Assembly: GCA_017557525.1 (NCBI GenBank)
Contig: JAFYYN010000111.1
Location: forward strand, 62,001-126,000
Length of the DNA: 64,000 nucleotides
Origin: Lachnospiraceae bacterium
Lineage (GTDB): Bacteria; Bacillota; Clostridia; Lachnospirales; Lachnospiraceae
Direction: 5' to 3'
Shown piece after piece: positions 46,260 to 54,721 of this stretch. The position numbers and the translations under genes are program-made. How positions within the stretch are numbered: the stretch's first letter is position 1; every line of letters starts with the position of its first letter. The notes beneath the pieces were generated by a model, which ran no database searches, was not told the origin of the DNA, and saw only the letters and a program-made list of their open reading frames with translations.

Positions 46260-48191
46260 ATGTCCGAAAGACAGATAGACGAAAAATATATATGTGATTT
46301 CTTTGGGATATCTGACAGTCCTTCAGGCAAAAAGGAGCTTGAGGAAATCCGAAAGAAGCTTATAAAGGTCACATTTGAGAACGGTAAGGATATTTGCAGG
46401 GTAAATGAAGAAGCAGACGGGATGTATTTCCTGGAATCGGGGACCTGTGAGGTACTGAATGCCGATGGCGAACAGATAAATATTATGCATGAAGGGCAGT
46501 ATTTCGGTGAATACGGAGTACTGTCCGGGCAGAACCGTCTTTCAACGGTAAGGTCATTGGGTAAAACAGTACTCTACAAGCTGGAAAGTAAGGATATGAT
46601 GAAAATCATATCCCGACATCCTGACATTTACGGAAAACTGATGAAAAAGGTATATGGGGAGGTTAGTAATAAGCATTCCCAGATACTGGCGCTTTCCGGT
46701 ATGAGAAAGGGTATACTTCAGCATCCGTCGAACCAGGTACCTATGAGTAAGCGACAGATGCTTATTCAGTACGGCAGCCTTGCTTTGATATATATCTTGG
46801 CAGGAATATTTATCCCTAAAGATTCGGTATGGCCTTTATTTTTATTGCCTCTTGCTTTGATGCTGGTACATGTGCTTATAACAAAACGTACAATAGAGTC
46901 GCTGATCGTTGCAGGTCTCTTAGAGGTTATACTGATATTCCGTACAGAACCTGCGTCCGGATATGCTATTTCTCTAGTAGAAACCATGTCATCGGTGGAT
47001 AACGCCTTTACGGTACTGGTCATGGCACTAATGGGCGGCATGGTAAATCTGATCGCAGCATCAGGAGGAGTTACAGCATTTAAAAAGTTTTCGGACAGGA
47101 CCTGTACAACCAGCAGGAAGGTGTTTTTTACGTCACTGGGGATAATGGCAGTTACATCTATAGATGACGGCCTTAATATGATGTGCGCTTCAACAGCCAC
47201 CTATAAGTCTGCCAGAGAAAACGGGATAGTTAGAGAAAAGCTTGGACTGTTTTACAGTATGCTCCCTACAGTGCTTTCATCGTTCCTGCCAATGTCATTA
47301 TGGGGTATCTTTGTAATAGGTACCATGACTGTTTCGACAGGTGATGAGACCATCGGACTTTTCTGTAAGTCAATACCGTTTAATTTCTTTTCCATAATTA
47401 CAGTTATATTTATGTTTTTGCTGGGTTTAAGAAAGTTGCCGAGAAACAAACAGCTAAAGGCTGCAGAGGAGAGATATAAAAACGGCGGTAAGCTATGGCC
47501 CAAGGGCTCTGAGAAATACCTGAATGTCAACGAGCCTGAGGTTTGGGGTAAGGTTTTTAATGTAATAATACCTATAATAGTACTTGCAGTTGCATCACTC
47601 CTGCTCAGGAGCCTTTTTGACGGGAGCTTCGTATTGGACAGCTCAGTAGGTCTCGTAGCAGCACTTATCGTGATGTTTATCATGTACTGTGCCCAGGGAC
47701 TTATGTCACCCGAACAGTTTATGGAGCATCTGATTACCGGTATAGCAAACTCAGCATTACCTATTATAATGTATCTGCTAACGATGTGTTTCTCATCGCT
47801 ACTTGAGACATTGTCGATAGATACATATTTATCGGATACTTTTGGACTTTTTAAGGAGATGGCACCCGTAATGCCGGCAGTATTGTTTATCATATCGGTA
47901 CTGCTTACGATGGCACTGGGTTCATCCTGGTCGATGTATGCGATCATTTTCCCGATAACCGTAAATCTTGTCAATGCAATGGGGCTTTATCCGGCATTAT
48001 GCATTGGCGCTGTAGCAGGAGCGGGTATTGCCGGGGAAAAGATATGTATGTTTACGGCGGATGCCTTAAATGTGGGTACGTCCATCGGCTGTAACCCCGA
48101 TGAAATCTGCAGGGTCAGAGTATTTTACAGTATGGTTATAGCAGGTATAGCCGCTGTCGGCTATCTTGTAGCAGGGATAATTACATATTAG
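46260..48191 (+). CDS. Cyclic-nucleotide-binding domain fused to NhaC-type Na+/H+ antiporter
   Basis: Residues about 35-145 are a cNMP-binding (CAP-like) domain with the phosphate-cassette-like GQYFGEYGVLSGQNR. From about 165 to the end a ~450-residue NhaC-superfamily transporter with ten or more membrane segments follows, containing the GSSWSMYAI and SIDDGLN conserved loops. NhaC proteins exchange Na+ for H+ or organic ions. The cNMP domain lacks the exact Arg-Thr/Ala pair of classical cAMP receptors, so the ligand is uncertain. Fusion suggests ligand gating. Start at ATG 46260 with a weak ribosome site behind a pseudoknot. Confidence 0.85.
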   Translation: MSERQIDEKYICDFFGISDSPSGKKELEEIRKKLIKVTFENGKDICRVNEEADGMYFLESGTCEVLNADGEQINIMHEGQYFGEYGVLSGQNRLSTVRSLGKTVLYKLESKDMMKIISRHPDIYGKLMKKVYGEVSNKHSQILALSGMRKGILQHPSNQVPMSKRQMLIQYGSLALIYILAGIFIPKDSVWPLFLLPLALMLVHVLITKRTIESLIVAGLLEVILIFRTEPASGYAISLVETMSSVDNAFTVLVMALMGGMVNLIAASGGVTAFKKFSDRTCTTSRKVFFTSLGIMAVTSIDDGLNMMCASTATYKSARENGIVREKLGLFYSMLPTVLSSFLPMSLWGIFVIGTMTVSTGDETIGLFCKSIPFNFFSIITVIFMFLLGLRKLPRNKQLKAAEERYKNGGKLWPKGSEKYLNVNEPEVWGKVFNVIIPIIVLAVASLLLRSLFDGSFVLDSSVGLVAALIVMFIMYCAQGLMSPEQFMEHLITGIANSALPIIMYLLTMCFSSLLETLSIDTYLSDTFGLFKEMAPVMPAVLFIISVLLTMALGSSWSMYAIIFPITVNLVNAMGLYPALCIGAVAGAGIAGEKICMFTADALNVGTSIGCNPDEICRVRVFYSMVIAGIAAVGYLVAGIITY

Positions 48192-48243
48192 AATACAAAT
48201 GTGCGTTACAGCCGTACATTTTTAAGGTTTTTTCAAAATCTAC

Positions 48244-48273
48244 TTGACAAGAGGGCTGTATCTTCGTTATAAT
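48244..48273 (+). promoter_or_regulatory. Promoter for the his genes
   Basis: Perfect TTGACA (48244-48249), an 18-bp spacer and perfect TATAAT (48268-48273). The ~70-nt leader is too short for a T-box; it holds the palindrome CACTTTAAAGTG before hisZ. Confidence 0.85.
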
Positions 48274-48350
48274 ACGAACAATTCAATTTGCTAATTTGAT
48301 AATTTGGTAGCACTTTAAAGTGATAAAGTATTGGAAGGCATGGTATATGT

Positions 48351-49463
48351 ATGAATAAGAGGTTGTTCACAACTCCTGAAGGAGTAAGAGATATCTATGA
48401 CGGTGAATGTAAACGTAAGCTTGACTTAGAGACAAAGCTGAGAGCTAAGCTGCATCTATACGGATTTGAAGATATCGAGACACCGACATTTGAATATTTT
48501 GAGGTCTTTAGTGAGGAACGTGGTACCGTAAAAGCAAGGGATATGTATAAATTCTTTGACAGAGACGGAAATACGCTTGTCTTAAGGCCTGATATGACCC
48601 CTTCGATAGCAAGGTGTGCGGCAAAGTATTTTAAGGATGAAAAAGGACCGGTAAGATTCTGTTACTGTGGACATACATTTATAAATAATTCTGAATATCA
48701 GGGAAAGCAGAAGGAAACGACACAGCTCGGATGTGAGCTGATCAATGATTCTTCAGTTATTGCAGATGCAGAGATGCTTGCTGCAACGATTGACTGTCTG
48801 CTTGAAGCAGGACTTAAAGATTTCAGGATCGATATAGGAGATGTAAGATTCTTTAAGGCACTGATCGCTGAGTCCGACCTTGATGAAGAAAGGATCAGGA
48901 TATTAAAGAATTTCATAGTAGACAAAAACAGCTTTGGTATCAAGGACTTACTAAAGGATGAAAATATAAGCGAAGAGCTTAAAAATATCCTGACAAATCT
49001 TCCCCAGTTTTTCGGGGGCGTTGACTGTCTTGATAAAGTAAGCTCCATGACCGGTAATAAGGATGCGCTGCTGGTATTCGATCACCTAAAGGCCCTGTAT
49101 GAACTTATGAAGGTTTACGGCTTTGAGAAATATATCGGCTTTGATCTTGGCATGATCAGTAAGTACGAATATTATACCGGTATCATATTCCATGCGTTTA
49201 CCTATGATGTCGGAGAGCCCATAGCTTCGGGCGGAAGATACGATAATCTTGTAGGACAGTATGGTAAAAAGGCAGCGGCTATCGGTATGACGATCGTAAC
49301 AGATAAGTTGCTGCTGGCGCTTTCCAGACAGGGACTATTATCAAAGGATACCGATAAGCCTGTAGAGATAATAAGTTCAGAAAGATCACAGAGCGATGCT
49401 GTTAAGAGGGCTGTCGAGCTGAGACGCGAAGGTAAGAGCTGCACGATTACCTATAATAATTGA
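48351..49463 (+). CDS. hisZ: ATP phosphoribosyltransferase regulatory subunit
   Basis: A 370-residue HisRS-like protein lacking the anticodon-binding domain. TPEGVRDI and class II synthetase-like motif LRPDMTPSIAR are present, as is ASGGRYDNL. It partners the short-form HisG downstream to form an octameric ATP phosphoribosyltransferase. The start codon is preceded by a weak AAGG. Full-length tRNA synthetase HisS is excluded by the length and missing C-terminal domain. Confidence 0.9.
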   Translation: MNKRLFTTPEGVRDIYDGECKRKLDLETKLRAKLHLYGFEDIETPTFEYFEVFSEERGTVKARDMYKFFDRDGNTLVLRPDMTPSIARCAAKYFKDEKGPVRFCYCGHTFINNSEYQGKQKETTQLGCELINDSSVIADAEMLAATIDCLLEAGLKDFRIDIGDVRFFKALIAESDLDEERIRILKNFIVDKNSFGIKDLLKDENISEELKNILTNLPQFFGGVDCLDKVSSMTGNKDALLVFDHLKALYELMKVYGFEKYIGFDLGMISKYEYYTGIIFHAFTYDVGEPIASGGRYDNLVGQYGKKAAAIGMTIVTDKLLLALSRQGLLSKDTDKPVEIISSERSQSDAVKRAVELRREGKSCTITYNN

Positions 49464-49559
49464 TCATTATGCTTGTATAACCGATAGCCTGTATAAATGC
49501 TGTTGATTGATGTAAATATTTGAAATTTGATAAGTCTGATAGAGATAGGAATTTAGTAT

Positions 49560-50198
49560 ATGAGATATATTACGATAGCCCTGGCAAAGGGCAGACTGGC
49601 AAAGCAGTCGATGAAAATACTTAATCAGCTGGGTATCAGATGTGATGAAATGAATGATCCGGATACCAGAAAGCTGATATTTGAAGATCAGGAGCACGGC
49701 TTCAGATTTTTCCTTGCAAAAGCAAACGATGTACCGACTTATGTTGAGTATGGTGCAGCAGATATCGGAATAGTTGGAAAGGATACCATAGTTGAAGAGG
49801 GCAGAAGCCTTTACGAGGTATTAGACCTTAACTTAGGTAAATGCAGGATGTGTGTTGCGGGACCTGCAAGTGCCAAGGAGAGTTTAAATAATGGTTCTCT
49901 TATCAGGGTAGCTACAAAGTATCCTAAGATTGCCAAGGATTATTTCAACAACACAAAGCACCAGACTGTAGAGATAATAAAGCTCAACGGATCAATAGAG
50001 CTTGCACCGATTGTTGGTCTTTCAGAGGTAATCGTTGATATTGTAGAAACCGGCTCAACACTTAGGGAAAACGGTCTAGAGGTTTTGGAAGAAATTCTTC
50101 CACTTTCTGCAAGAGTTGTCGTAAATAAAGTAAGCATGAAGATGGAGCAGGAACGTATTACTAAGCTCATAAACGATATGAGTGCTATTGTTTCATAA
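49560..50198 (+). CDS. hisG: ATP phosphoribosyltransferase catalytic subunit, short form
   Basis: First step of histidine synthesis: ATP plus PRPP to phosphoribosyl-ATP. MRYITIALAKGRL at the start and the PRPP-binding loop EIVDIVETGSTLREN are the family marks (here VIVDIVETGSTL). The 212-residue length is the HisZ-dependent short form, without the C-terminal histidine-binding domain. A TAGGA site precedes the ATG. Confidence 0.95.
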   Translation: MRYITIALAKGRLAKQSMKILNQLGIRCDEMNDPDTRKLIFEDQEHGFRFFLAKANDVPTYVEYGAADIGIVGKDTIVEEGRSLYEVLDLNLGKCRMCVAGPASAKESLNNGSLIRVATKYPKIAKDYFNNTKHQTVEIIKLNGSIELAPIVGLSEVIVDIVETGSTLRENGLEVLEEILPLSARVVVNKVSMKMEQERITKLINDMSAIVS

Positions 50199-50276
50199 AA
50201 GCGACCAATTGTATTTTTTTAGTCAAACAAAGGCTTCCCCTTGTAATGAAATATTATGATTTTGGGATAATCCCTG

Positions 50277-50322
50277 CATCTTAGACGGAGCAGACGCGTC
50301 GAAAGATGAAAGTTCTGTCTGC
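50277..50322 (+). ncRNA. Pseudoknot leader motif, copy 4 (hisD)
   Basis: Stem CATCTT-a-GACG (50277-50287) / CGTC-ga-AAGATG (50297-50308) shares no sequence with copies 1-3. Loop GCAGAC (50290-50295) pairs with GTCTGC (50317-50322). The eight-base spacer is kept. AAGGA begins three bases on, before ATG 50340. Both helices are fully changed yet still complementary. Confidence 0.55.
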
Positions 50323-50339
50323 AGTAAGGAATCGGAGTT

Positions 50340-51629
50340 ATGAAAATTGTTAAGTTAGATGCAAGTTCAAAGAATGATTTACTGGTTAAGTTACTTAAAA
50401 GAAGCCCTTCACAGTATACCGAGTTTGAAAACAAGGTAGCTCAGATCATTGAGAATATCAGAGCAGGCAAGGACAGAGCACTTTTTGATTATACAAAACA
50501 GTTTGATAAGTGTGAACTAAATGAAAAGAATATCGAGGTAACCGAGGGAGAGTTTAAGGAAGCTTATGATACAATTGACCCTGAGTTACTCGAGACTATC
50601 AGAAAGTCAGCTGCAAACGTAAAGAAATTCCATGAAAAGCAGAAGCAGAGAAGCTGGTTTGACACTGAAGAAAACGGTATTTTCCTAGGACAGAAGATTA
50701 CCGCTATCGAAAAAGTTGGTGTTTATGTACCCGGTGGTAAGGCTGCTCTTGCTTCTTCCGTACTTATGAATATTATCCCTGCTAAGGTAGCGGGAGTTTC
50801 AAGCATAAATATGTGTACACCTCCCAATGCAGAGGGCAAGGTTAACAATGCAATACTTGTTGCTGCAAAGGAGGCAGGTGCAGACAGAGTATTTAAGGCA
50901 GGCGGAGCACAGGCAATAGCTGCTATGGCTTATGGTACAGAGTCAATCCCCAAGGTTGACAAGGTTGTAGGCCCCGGAAACATCTATGTAGCGTTAGCAA
51001 AGAAGAGAGTATATGGAAATGTCGGCATCGATTCAATTGCCGGCCCCAGCGAGATACTTGTACTTGCAGACGAGACAGCTAATCCTAAATTCGTTGCGGC
51101 AGATTTACTCAGCCAGGCAGAACATGATGAGCTTGCTTCAGCGATACTTATTACTACCAGTCAGGAGCTGGCTGAAATGGTATCTGATGAAGTAAAGGCA
51201 TTTACAGAAAAGCTTTCACGTAAAGAGATCATTGAAAAATCACTCGAGAACTATGGCTATATCCTTGTGGCAGATACAATGGATGAGGCTATAGATGCAG
51301 TTAACGAGATAGCTTCCGAGCACTTAGAGGTGCTTACAAAGGATCCTTTTGTAACACTTTCAAAGATCAAAAATGCCGGTGCTATATTCCTTGGATCATA
51401 TTCAAGCGAGCCTTTGGGAGACTATTTCGCAGGTCCTAACCACATACTTCCTACAAACGGAACCGCAAGATTTTTCTCAGCACTTTCAGTTGACGACTTT
51501 ATCAAGAAATCAAGCGTTATTGCTTATTCAAAGGAAGCGCTTGAGGCAATACACATTGATATCGAGAGATTCGCAAAGGCAGAGGGTCTTACAGCACACG
51601 CAAATTCTGTAGCGGTTCGTTTCGAGTAA
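50340..51629 (+). CDS. hisD: Histidinol dehydrogenase
   Basis: Last two steps of histidine synthesis: histidinol to histidine with NAD. The family signature around VGVYVPGG, the zinc-binding LLSQAEHDE stretch, and GPNHILPT are present. The 429-residue length is standard. Start ATG 50340 lies behind a pseudoknot whose 3' strand abuts the ribosome site. Confidence 0.95.
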   Translation: MKIVKLDASSKNDLLVKLLKRSPSQYTEFENKVAQIIENIRAGKDRALFDYTKQFDKCELNEKNIEVTEGEFKEAYDTIDPELLETIRKSAANVKKFHEKQKQRSWFDTEENGIFLGQKITAIEKVGVYVPGGKAALASSVLMNIIPAKVAGVSSINMCTPPNAEGKVNNAILVAAKEAGADRVFKAGGAQAIAAMAYGTESIPKVDKVVGPGNIYVALAKKRVYGNVGIDSIAGPSEILVLADETANPKFVAADLLSQAEHDELASAILITTSQELAEMVSDEVKAFTEKLSRKEIIEKSLENYGYILVADTMDEAIDAVNEIASEHLEVLTKDPFVTLSKIKNAGAIFLGSYSSEPLGDYFAGPNHILPTNGTARFFSALSVDDFIKKSSVIAYSKEALEAIHIDIERFAKAEGLTAHANSVAVRFE

Positions 51630-51660
51630 TTCAATCAGAGGGACGCTTCTCTTGATTGAA
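51630..51660 (+). repeat. Dispersed hairpin repeat, copy at hisD end
   Basis: TTCAATCAGAG (51630-51640) and CTC-T-TGATTGAA (51649-51660) form a stem around GGACGCTT. A near-identical copy lies at the end of trmD (60433-60462). No T run follows, so it is not a clear terminator. Confidence 0.65.
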
Positions 51661-51730
51661 TCCAAAATTAGGGAAGGTGTCAAAGAAAACGACGGATGAG
51701 TGTAAGTTTGAGGCTGGATTTTCAAACTTC

Positions 51731-51775
51731 CATCGGTGCCGCAACAGGCACGTCACCGATGTGTAAGTATGCCTG
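51731..51775 (+). ncRNA. Pseudoknot leader motif, copy 5 (hisB)
   Basis: Stem CATCGGTG (51731-51738) / CACCGATG (51754-51761); loop CAGGCA (51745-51750) pairs with TGCCTG (51770-51775); eight-base spacer. About 70 bp around it nearly match copy 2. ATG 51792 follows by 16 bases, with only a degenerate GTGG as ribosome site. Confidence 0.6.
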
Positions 51776-51791
51776 TGGCATGATACGAAAT

Positions 51792-52376
51792 ATGAGAACA
51801 GCAGAAGTAAGCAGAAAAACTAAAGAAACAGACATATATATAAAGATCAACCTTGATGGTACAGGCAAATCTGATATAAGCACAGGCATCGGATTTTTCG
51901 ACCATATGCTTATAAGCTTTGCAAAACATAGCTTTATCGATCTTGAGGTTAAGGTAAAGGGTGATCTGCAGGTAGACGGACATCATACAGTTGAGGATAC
52001 CGGCATTGTTCTGGGTGAGGCTTTAAAGCAGGCATTAGGAGACAAGGCAGGCATAAAGAGATACGGATCAAGCATACTTCCCATGGATGAGACACTTGTA
52101 CTTGCTGCTGTTGACTTCTGTGGCAGACCTTATCTCAACTACAATCTTACTTTTACGATGCCAAGGATAGGGGAGCTTGACAGCGAGCTGATCAGAGAAT
52201 TTTTCTATGCAGTTTCCTATTCAGCAGCCATGAACCTGCATATCAAACAGCTTGACGGCACAAACTGTCACCACATTGCAGAGGCTGCATTTAAGGCATT
52301 TGCAAAGGCTGTTGATGAGGCAAAGACAGTGGATCCGAGAGTATCAGGTACACTTTCGACTAAGGGAAGCTTATAA
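51792..52376 (+). CDS. hisB: Imidazoleglycerol-phosphate dehydratase
   Basis: Dehydrates imidazole glycerol phosphate to imidazole acetol phosphate using Mn2+. The His-rich signatures DGHHTVEDTG and NCHHIAEAAFKA plus GFFDHML are all present. The open frame extends upstream to 51696, but residues before MRTAEVSRKT match nothing and overlap the pseudoknot, so ATG 51792 is chosen, giving the normal 194 residues. No strong ribosome site is seen. A terminator closes the unit. Confidence 0.93.
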   Translation: MRTAEVSRKTKETDIYIKINLDGTGKSDISTGIGFFDHMLISFAKHSFIDLEVKVKGDLQVDGHHTVEDTGIVLGEALKQALGDKAGIKRYGSSILPMDETLVLAAVDFCGRPYLNYNLTFTMPRIGELDSELIREFFYAVSYSAAMNLHIKQLDGTNCHHIAEAAFKAFAKAVDEAKTVDPRVSGTLSTKGSL

Positions 52377-52387
52377 AAATACAATAA

Positions 52388-52420
52388 ATAAGACAGAGGT
52401 TCGTTCTCTGTCTTATTTTT
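52388..52420. terminator. Terminator after hisB, shared with convergent tmcAL
   Basis: AAGACAGAG pairs with CTCTGTCTT around GTTCGTT, followed by ATTTTT. The A-rich left flank supports use from the minus strand too. Confidence 0.85.
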
Positions 52421-52465
52421 CTAAGAAATATTTTTAGAAAATAGGCTTGGGACCAGGATTTTATT

Positions 52466-53746
52466 TTAGAACATAATAGGCCCGGATTTAAGCTCCTCCG
52501 AAAATTTGGAGTTATATTTATTAGAACAAACCTGCTCGTAAAGGTTTGACGCATATATATCGAGCTTATATGAAGGGTCGGACAAAGGACCGTCAGCAGG
52601 CTTAGTAACAATATTTATCAGTTCAGAATTCCTTAGATTTCTTAAAAATTCCGAGCAGATTTTATTAAAACCAAGCAGCCTTAAATATGGTTTTTCATTA
52701 TCAGTCTGCTTTATCGCATCTAAATACAAAGGACAAAGCAGTATCCTGAAAATTGCCCTGCTTATTGCGGTATAGGTAAAGCATTTAGATTTAAGGCTCA
52801 TGATCAGGTCTGAAATACAAATGTACTTTCCTCTGAAATCTATAAGCTTGTGGATCAGGTCAGGATTGATATCAGGTATTGCGAAAAGCTCATCATCTGA
52901 CATTGTATTCAGACGCATATAAAGCATATTACTGAAATCATCTTCAGTAACAGGCAGAAGACGGTTTTTGTTATCGGATAAAATCTTATAGGCTTCTGAT
53001 GGCAAGGTGCCTGATAATTCCTGCAGATCATCATTATTTATAATATAATCACGTATTGCAGTAGCTGATGAATATTTGGTTATCTCAGTATCAAAATGTT
53101 CAGATCCGTTTCTGTGGATGGCTAAGGGTGTAGGATAATGCAAGTTGATTTCAGAATTATCCACGGATTTCCGGTCATTTTCTAAAGTGTTAGGATAAAG
53201 CTTTAGGCTTTTAAGTCTGGACAAGGCTTTTAAATACTCAATCCCTAAAAGGTTATTTGGAGAATAGAGCAGGGACTGAAGATTACCAAGCGTATCACCT
53301 AAAGCCTTTGAAAAAGCAGATGGATATGAGACCCCGTTTTTGATATATGATGAGAGCTCGTCTTTGAAAGCGGGGGTTGAAGTATAATCCTCAATGATGG
53401 ATGCACATTTTATCAGGGCATCTGTATCCCCTGATTCGCTGCCGAAGCACAGATAATCAATCTGACCGGTAAAGGTGAGCAGAGTAACAGCGCCCTCAGC
53501 AAATAATTCAGCACTCCCCAATGCATAAACAGCCGGTAATTCAAAAACGATGTCCGCACCGCTTTTAAGAGCCATCTCGGTACGCAGATATTTATTGCAT
53601 ATTGCAGGAGCACCGCGCTGTACAAAATCACCGCTCATTATGACAACACAGCAGTCAGCACCTGTTTTGGCTTTTGCCTGTTCTATCAGGTACTTATGGC
53701 CGTTGTGGAATGGATTAAATTCTGCGATGATTCCTACAGTTTTCAT
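52466..53746 (-). CDS. tmcAL: tRNA(Met) cytidine acetate ligase
   Basis: A 426-residue HIGH-superfamily nucleotidyltransferase (YlbM family). FNPFHNGHKYL contains the HNGH motif for ATP binding and MSGDFVQRG follows, as in TmcAL. It activates acetate with ATP to make N4-acetylcytidine at tRNA-Met C34. It sits inside the his gene group on the opposite strand and splits hisB from hisA. GGAG precedes the ATG. Confidence 0.9.
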   Translation of the reverse strand: MKTVGIIAEFNPFHNGHKYLIEQAKAKTGADCCVVIMSGDFVQRGAPAICNKYLRTEMALKSGADIVFELPAVYALGSAELFAEGAVTLLTFTGQIDYLCFGSESGDTDALIKCASIIEDYTSTPAFKDELSSYIKNGVSYPSAFSKALGDTLGNLQSLLYSPNNLLGIEYLKALSRLKSLKLYPNTLENDRKSVDNSEINLHYPTPLAIHRNGSEHFDTEITKYSSATAIRDYIINNDDLQELSGTLPSEAYKILSDNKNRLLPVTEDDFSNMLYMRLNTMSDDELFAIPDINPDLIHKLIDFRGKYICISDLIMSLKSKCFTYTAISRAIFRILLCPLYLDAIKQTDNEKPYLRLLGFNKICSEFLRNLRNSELINIVTKPADGPLSDPSYKLDIYASNLYEQVCSNKYNSKFSEELKSGPIMF

Positions 53747-53975
53747 ACATACTCCTTAATTTATGGTGGTTTTTAAATTGTTCCTGTTATGTATATATTG
53801 TCTGCATAAAAGTATTGGTTTGAGCTACGGGAAATAATTTCATTTCTCCATAGATTTAGTATAGCATTTAAGAATAGAATTGTATAGACTTCTGTATAAA
53901 TTTTCCTTGATTATTATAGTAGTATTATGATATTATAATCTCCGTGAAGAAGATGATTAGAAAGGGAAACATAAA

Positions 53976-54710
53976 ATGAGGATTTATCCCGCTATAGATA
54001 TACGTGGCGGCAAGTGTGTAAGACTTCGCCAGGGCGTATTCGCAGATATGACAGTATATAATGACGATCCGGTTAAGGTTGCGCTTGGCTTTAAGGAAAA
54101 AGGTGCCGAGTACATACATGTTGTTGACCTTGACGGTGCGCTTGAGGGCTACAGCGTTAATGCGCAGGTTATTTCTGACATCGCTAAAGAAACAGGACTC
54201 CCTGTCCAGACCGGCGGCGGTATCAGAAGTCTTGAAAACATAGAAAAAAAGCTTGATGCCGGAGTTGCCAGAGTGATAATAGGAACAAAAGCAGTTAAAG
54301 AGCCTGAATTTGTTCGCCTGGCTATAGAAACCTTTGGCGCTGAGCACATAGTTGCCGGTCTTGACGGGCGAAATGGAAAAGCGGCAGTAGCAGGCTGGGA
54401 AAAGGAAAGCGAGTCTGATATAATAGAGCTTGCATTAAGATTTAAGGACTATGGCTTAAGGACTGTAGTTTATACCGATATCTCCAGAGACGGAATGCTG
54501 ACCGGTCCTGATTTTGATTATACTACCAGACTTGTTAATGAAACAGGGCTTGATATCATCGCATCAGGTGGAGTCGGCTCTGAAGAGGATATCGACAGGA
54601 TAGCCGAAAAGGGCGTTGAAGGAGTTATCACCGGTAAGGCTATCTATGAAGGAAAGATTGATCTTGCGAGAGTACTTTCCAAGTATAATAGTAGAAATAA
54701 TATAAATTGA
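53976..54710 (+). CDS. hisA: ProFAR isomerase HisA
   Basis: Isomerises ProFAR to PRFAR. The barrel begins [20 protein letters not shown], with catalytic Asp8, and has VVDLDGA and a late [10 protein letters not shown] with the second catalytic Asp. 244 residues. AAGGGAA precedes the ATG. A TATAAT at 53934-53939 suggests its own promoter, but no well-spaced -35 was found. The 229-bp gap upstream otherwise shows nothing I can name. The hisIE start lies 11 bases after the stop. Confidence 0.94.
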   Translation: MRIYPAIDIRGGKCVRLRQGVFADMTVYNDDPVKVALGFKEKGAEYIHVVDLDGALEGYSVNAQVISDIAKETGLPVQTGGGIRSLENIEKKLDAGVARVIIGTKAVKEPEFVRLAIETFGAEHIVAGLDGRNGKAAVAGWEKESESDIIELALRFKDYGLRTVVYTDISRDGMLTGPDFDYTTRLVNETGLDIIASGGVGSEEDIDRIAEKGVEGVITGKAIYEGKIDLARVLSKYNSRNNIN

Positions 54711-54721
54711 GGAACAAGTTT

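Noticed and set aside
48274-48350. T-box leader for the his genes
   Set aside because: Leader of about 70 nt is too short and no T-box sequence or specifier stem is visible.
51696-51791. N-terminal extension of hisB
   Set aside because: The residues match no HisB and lie over the pseudoknot; ATG 51792 gives the standard length.
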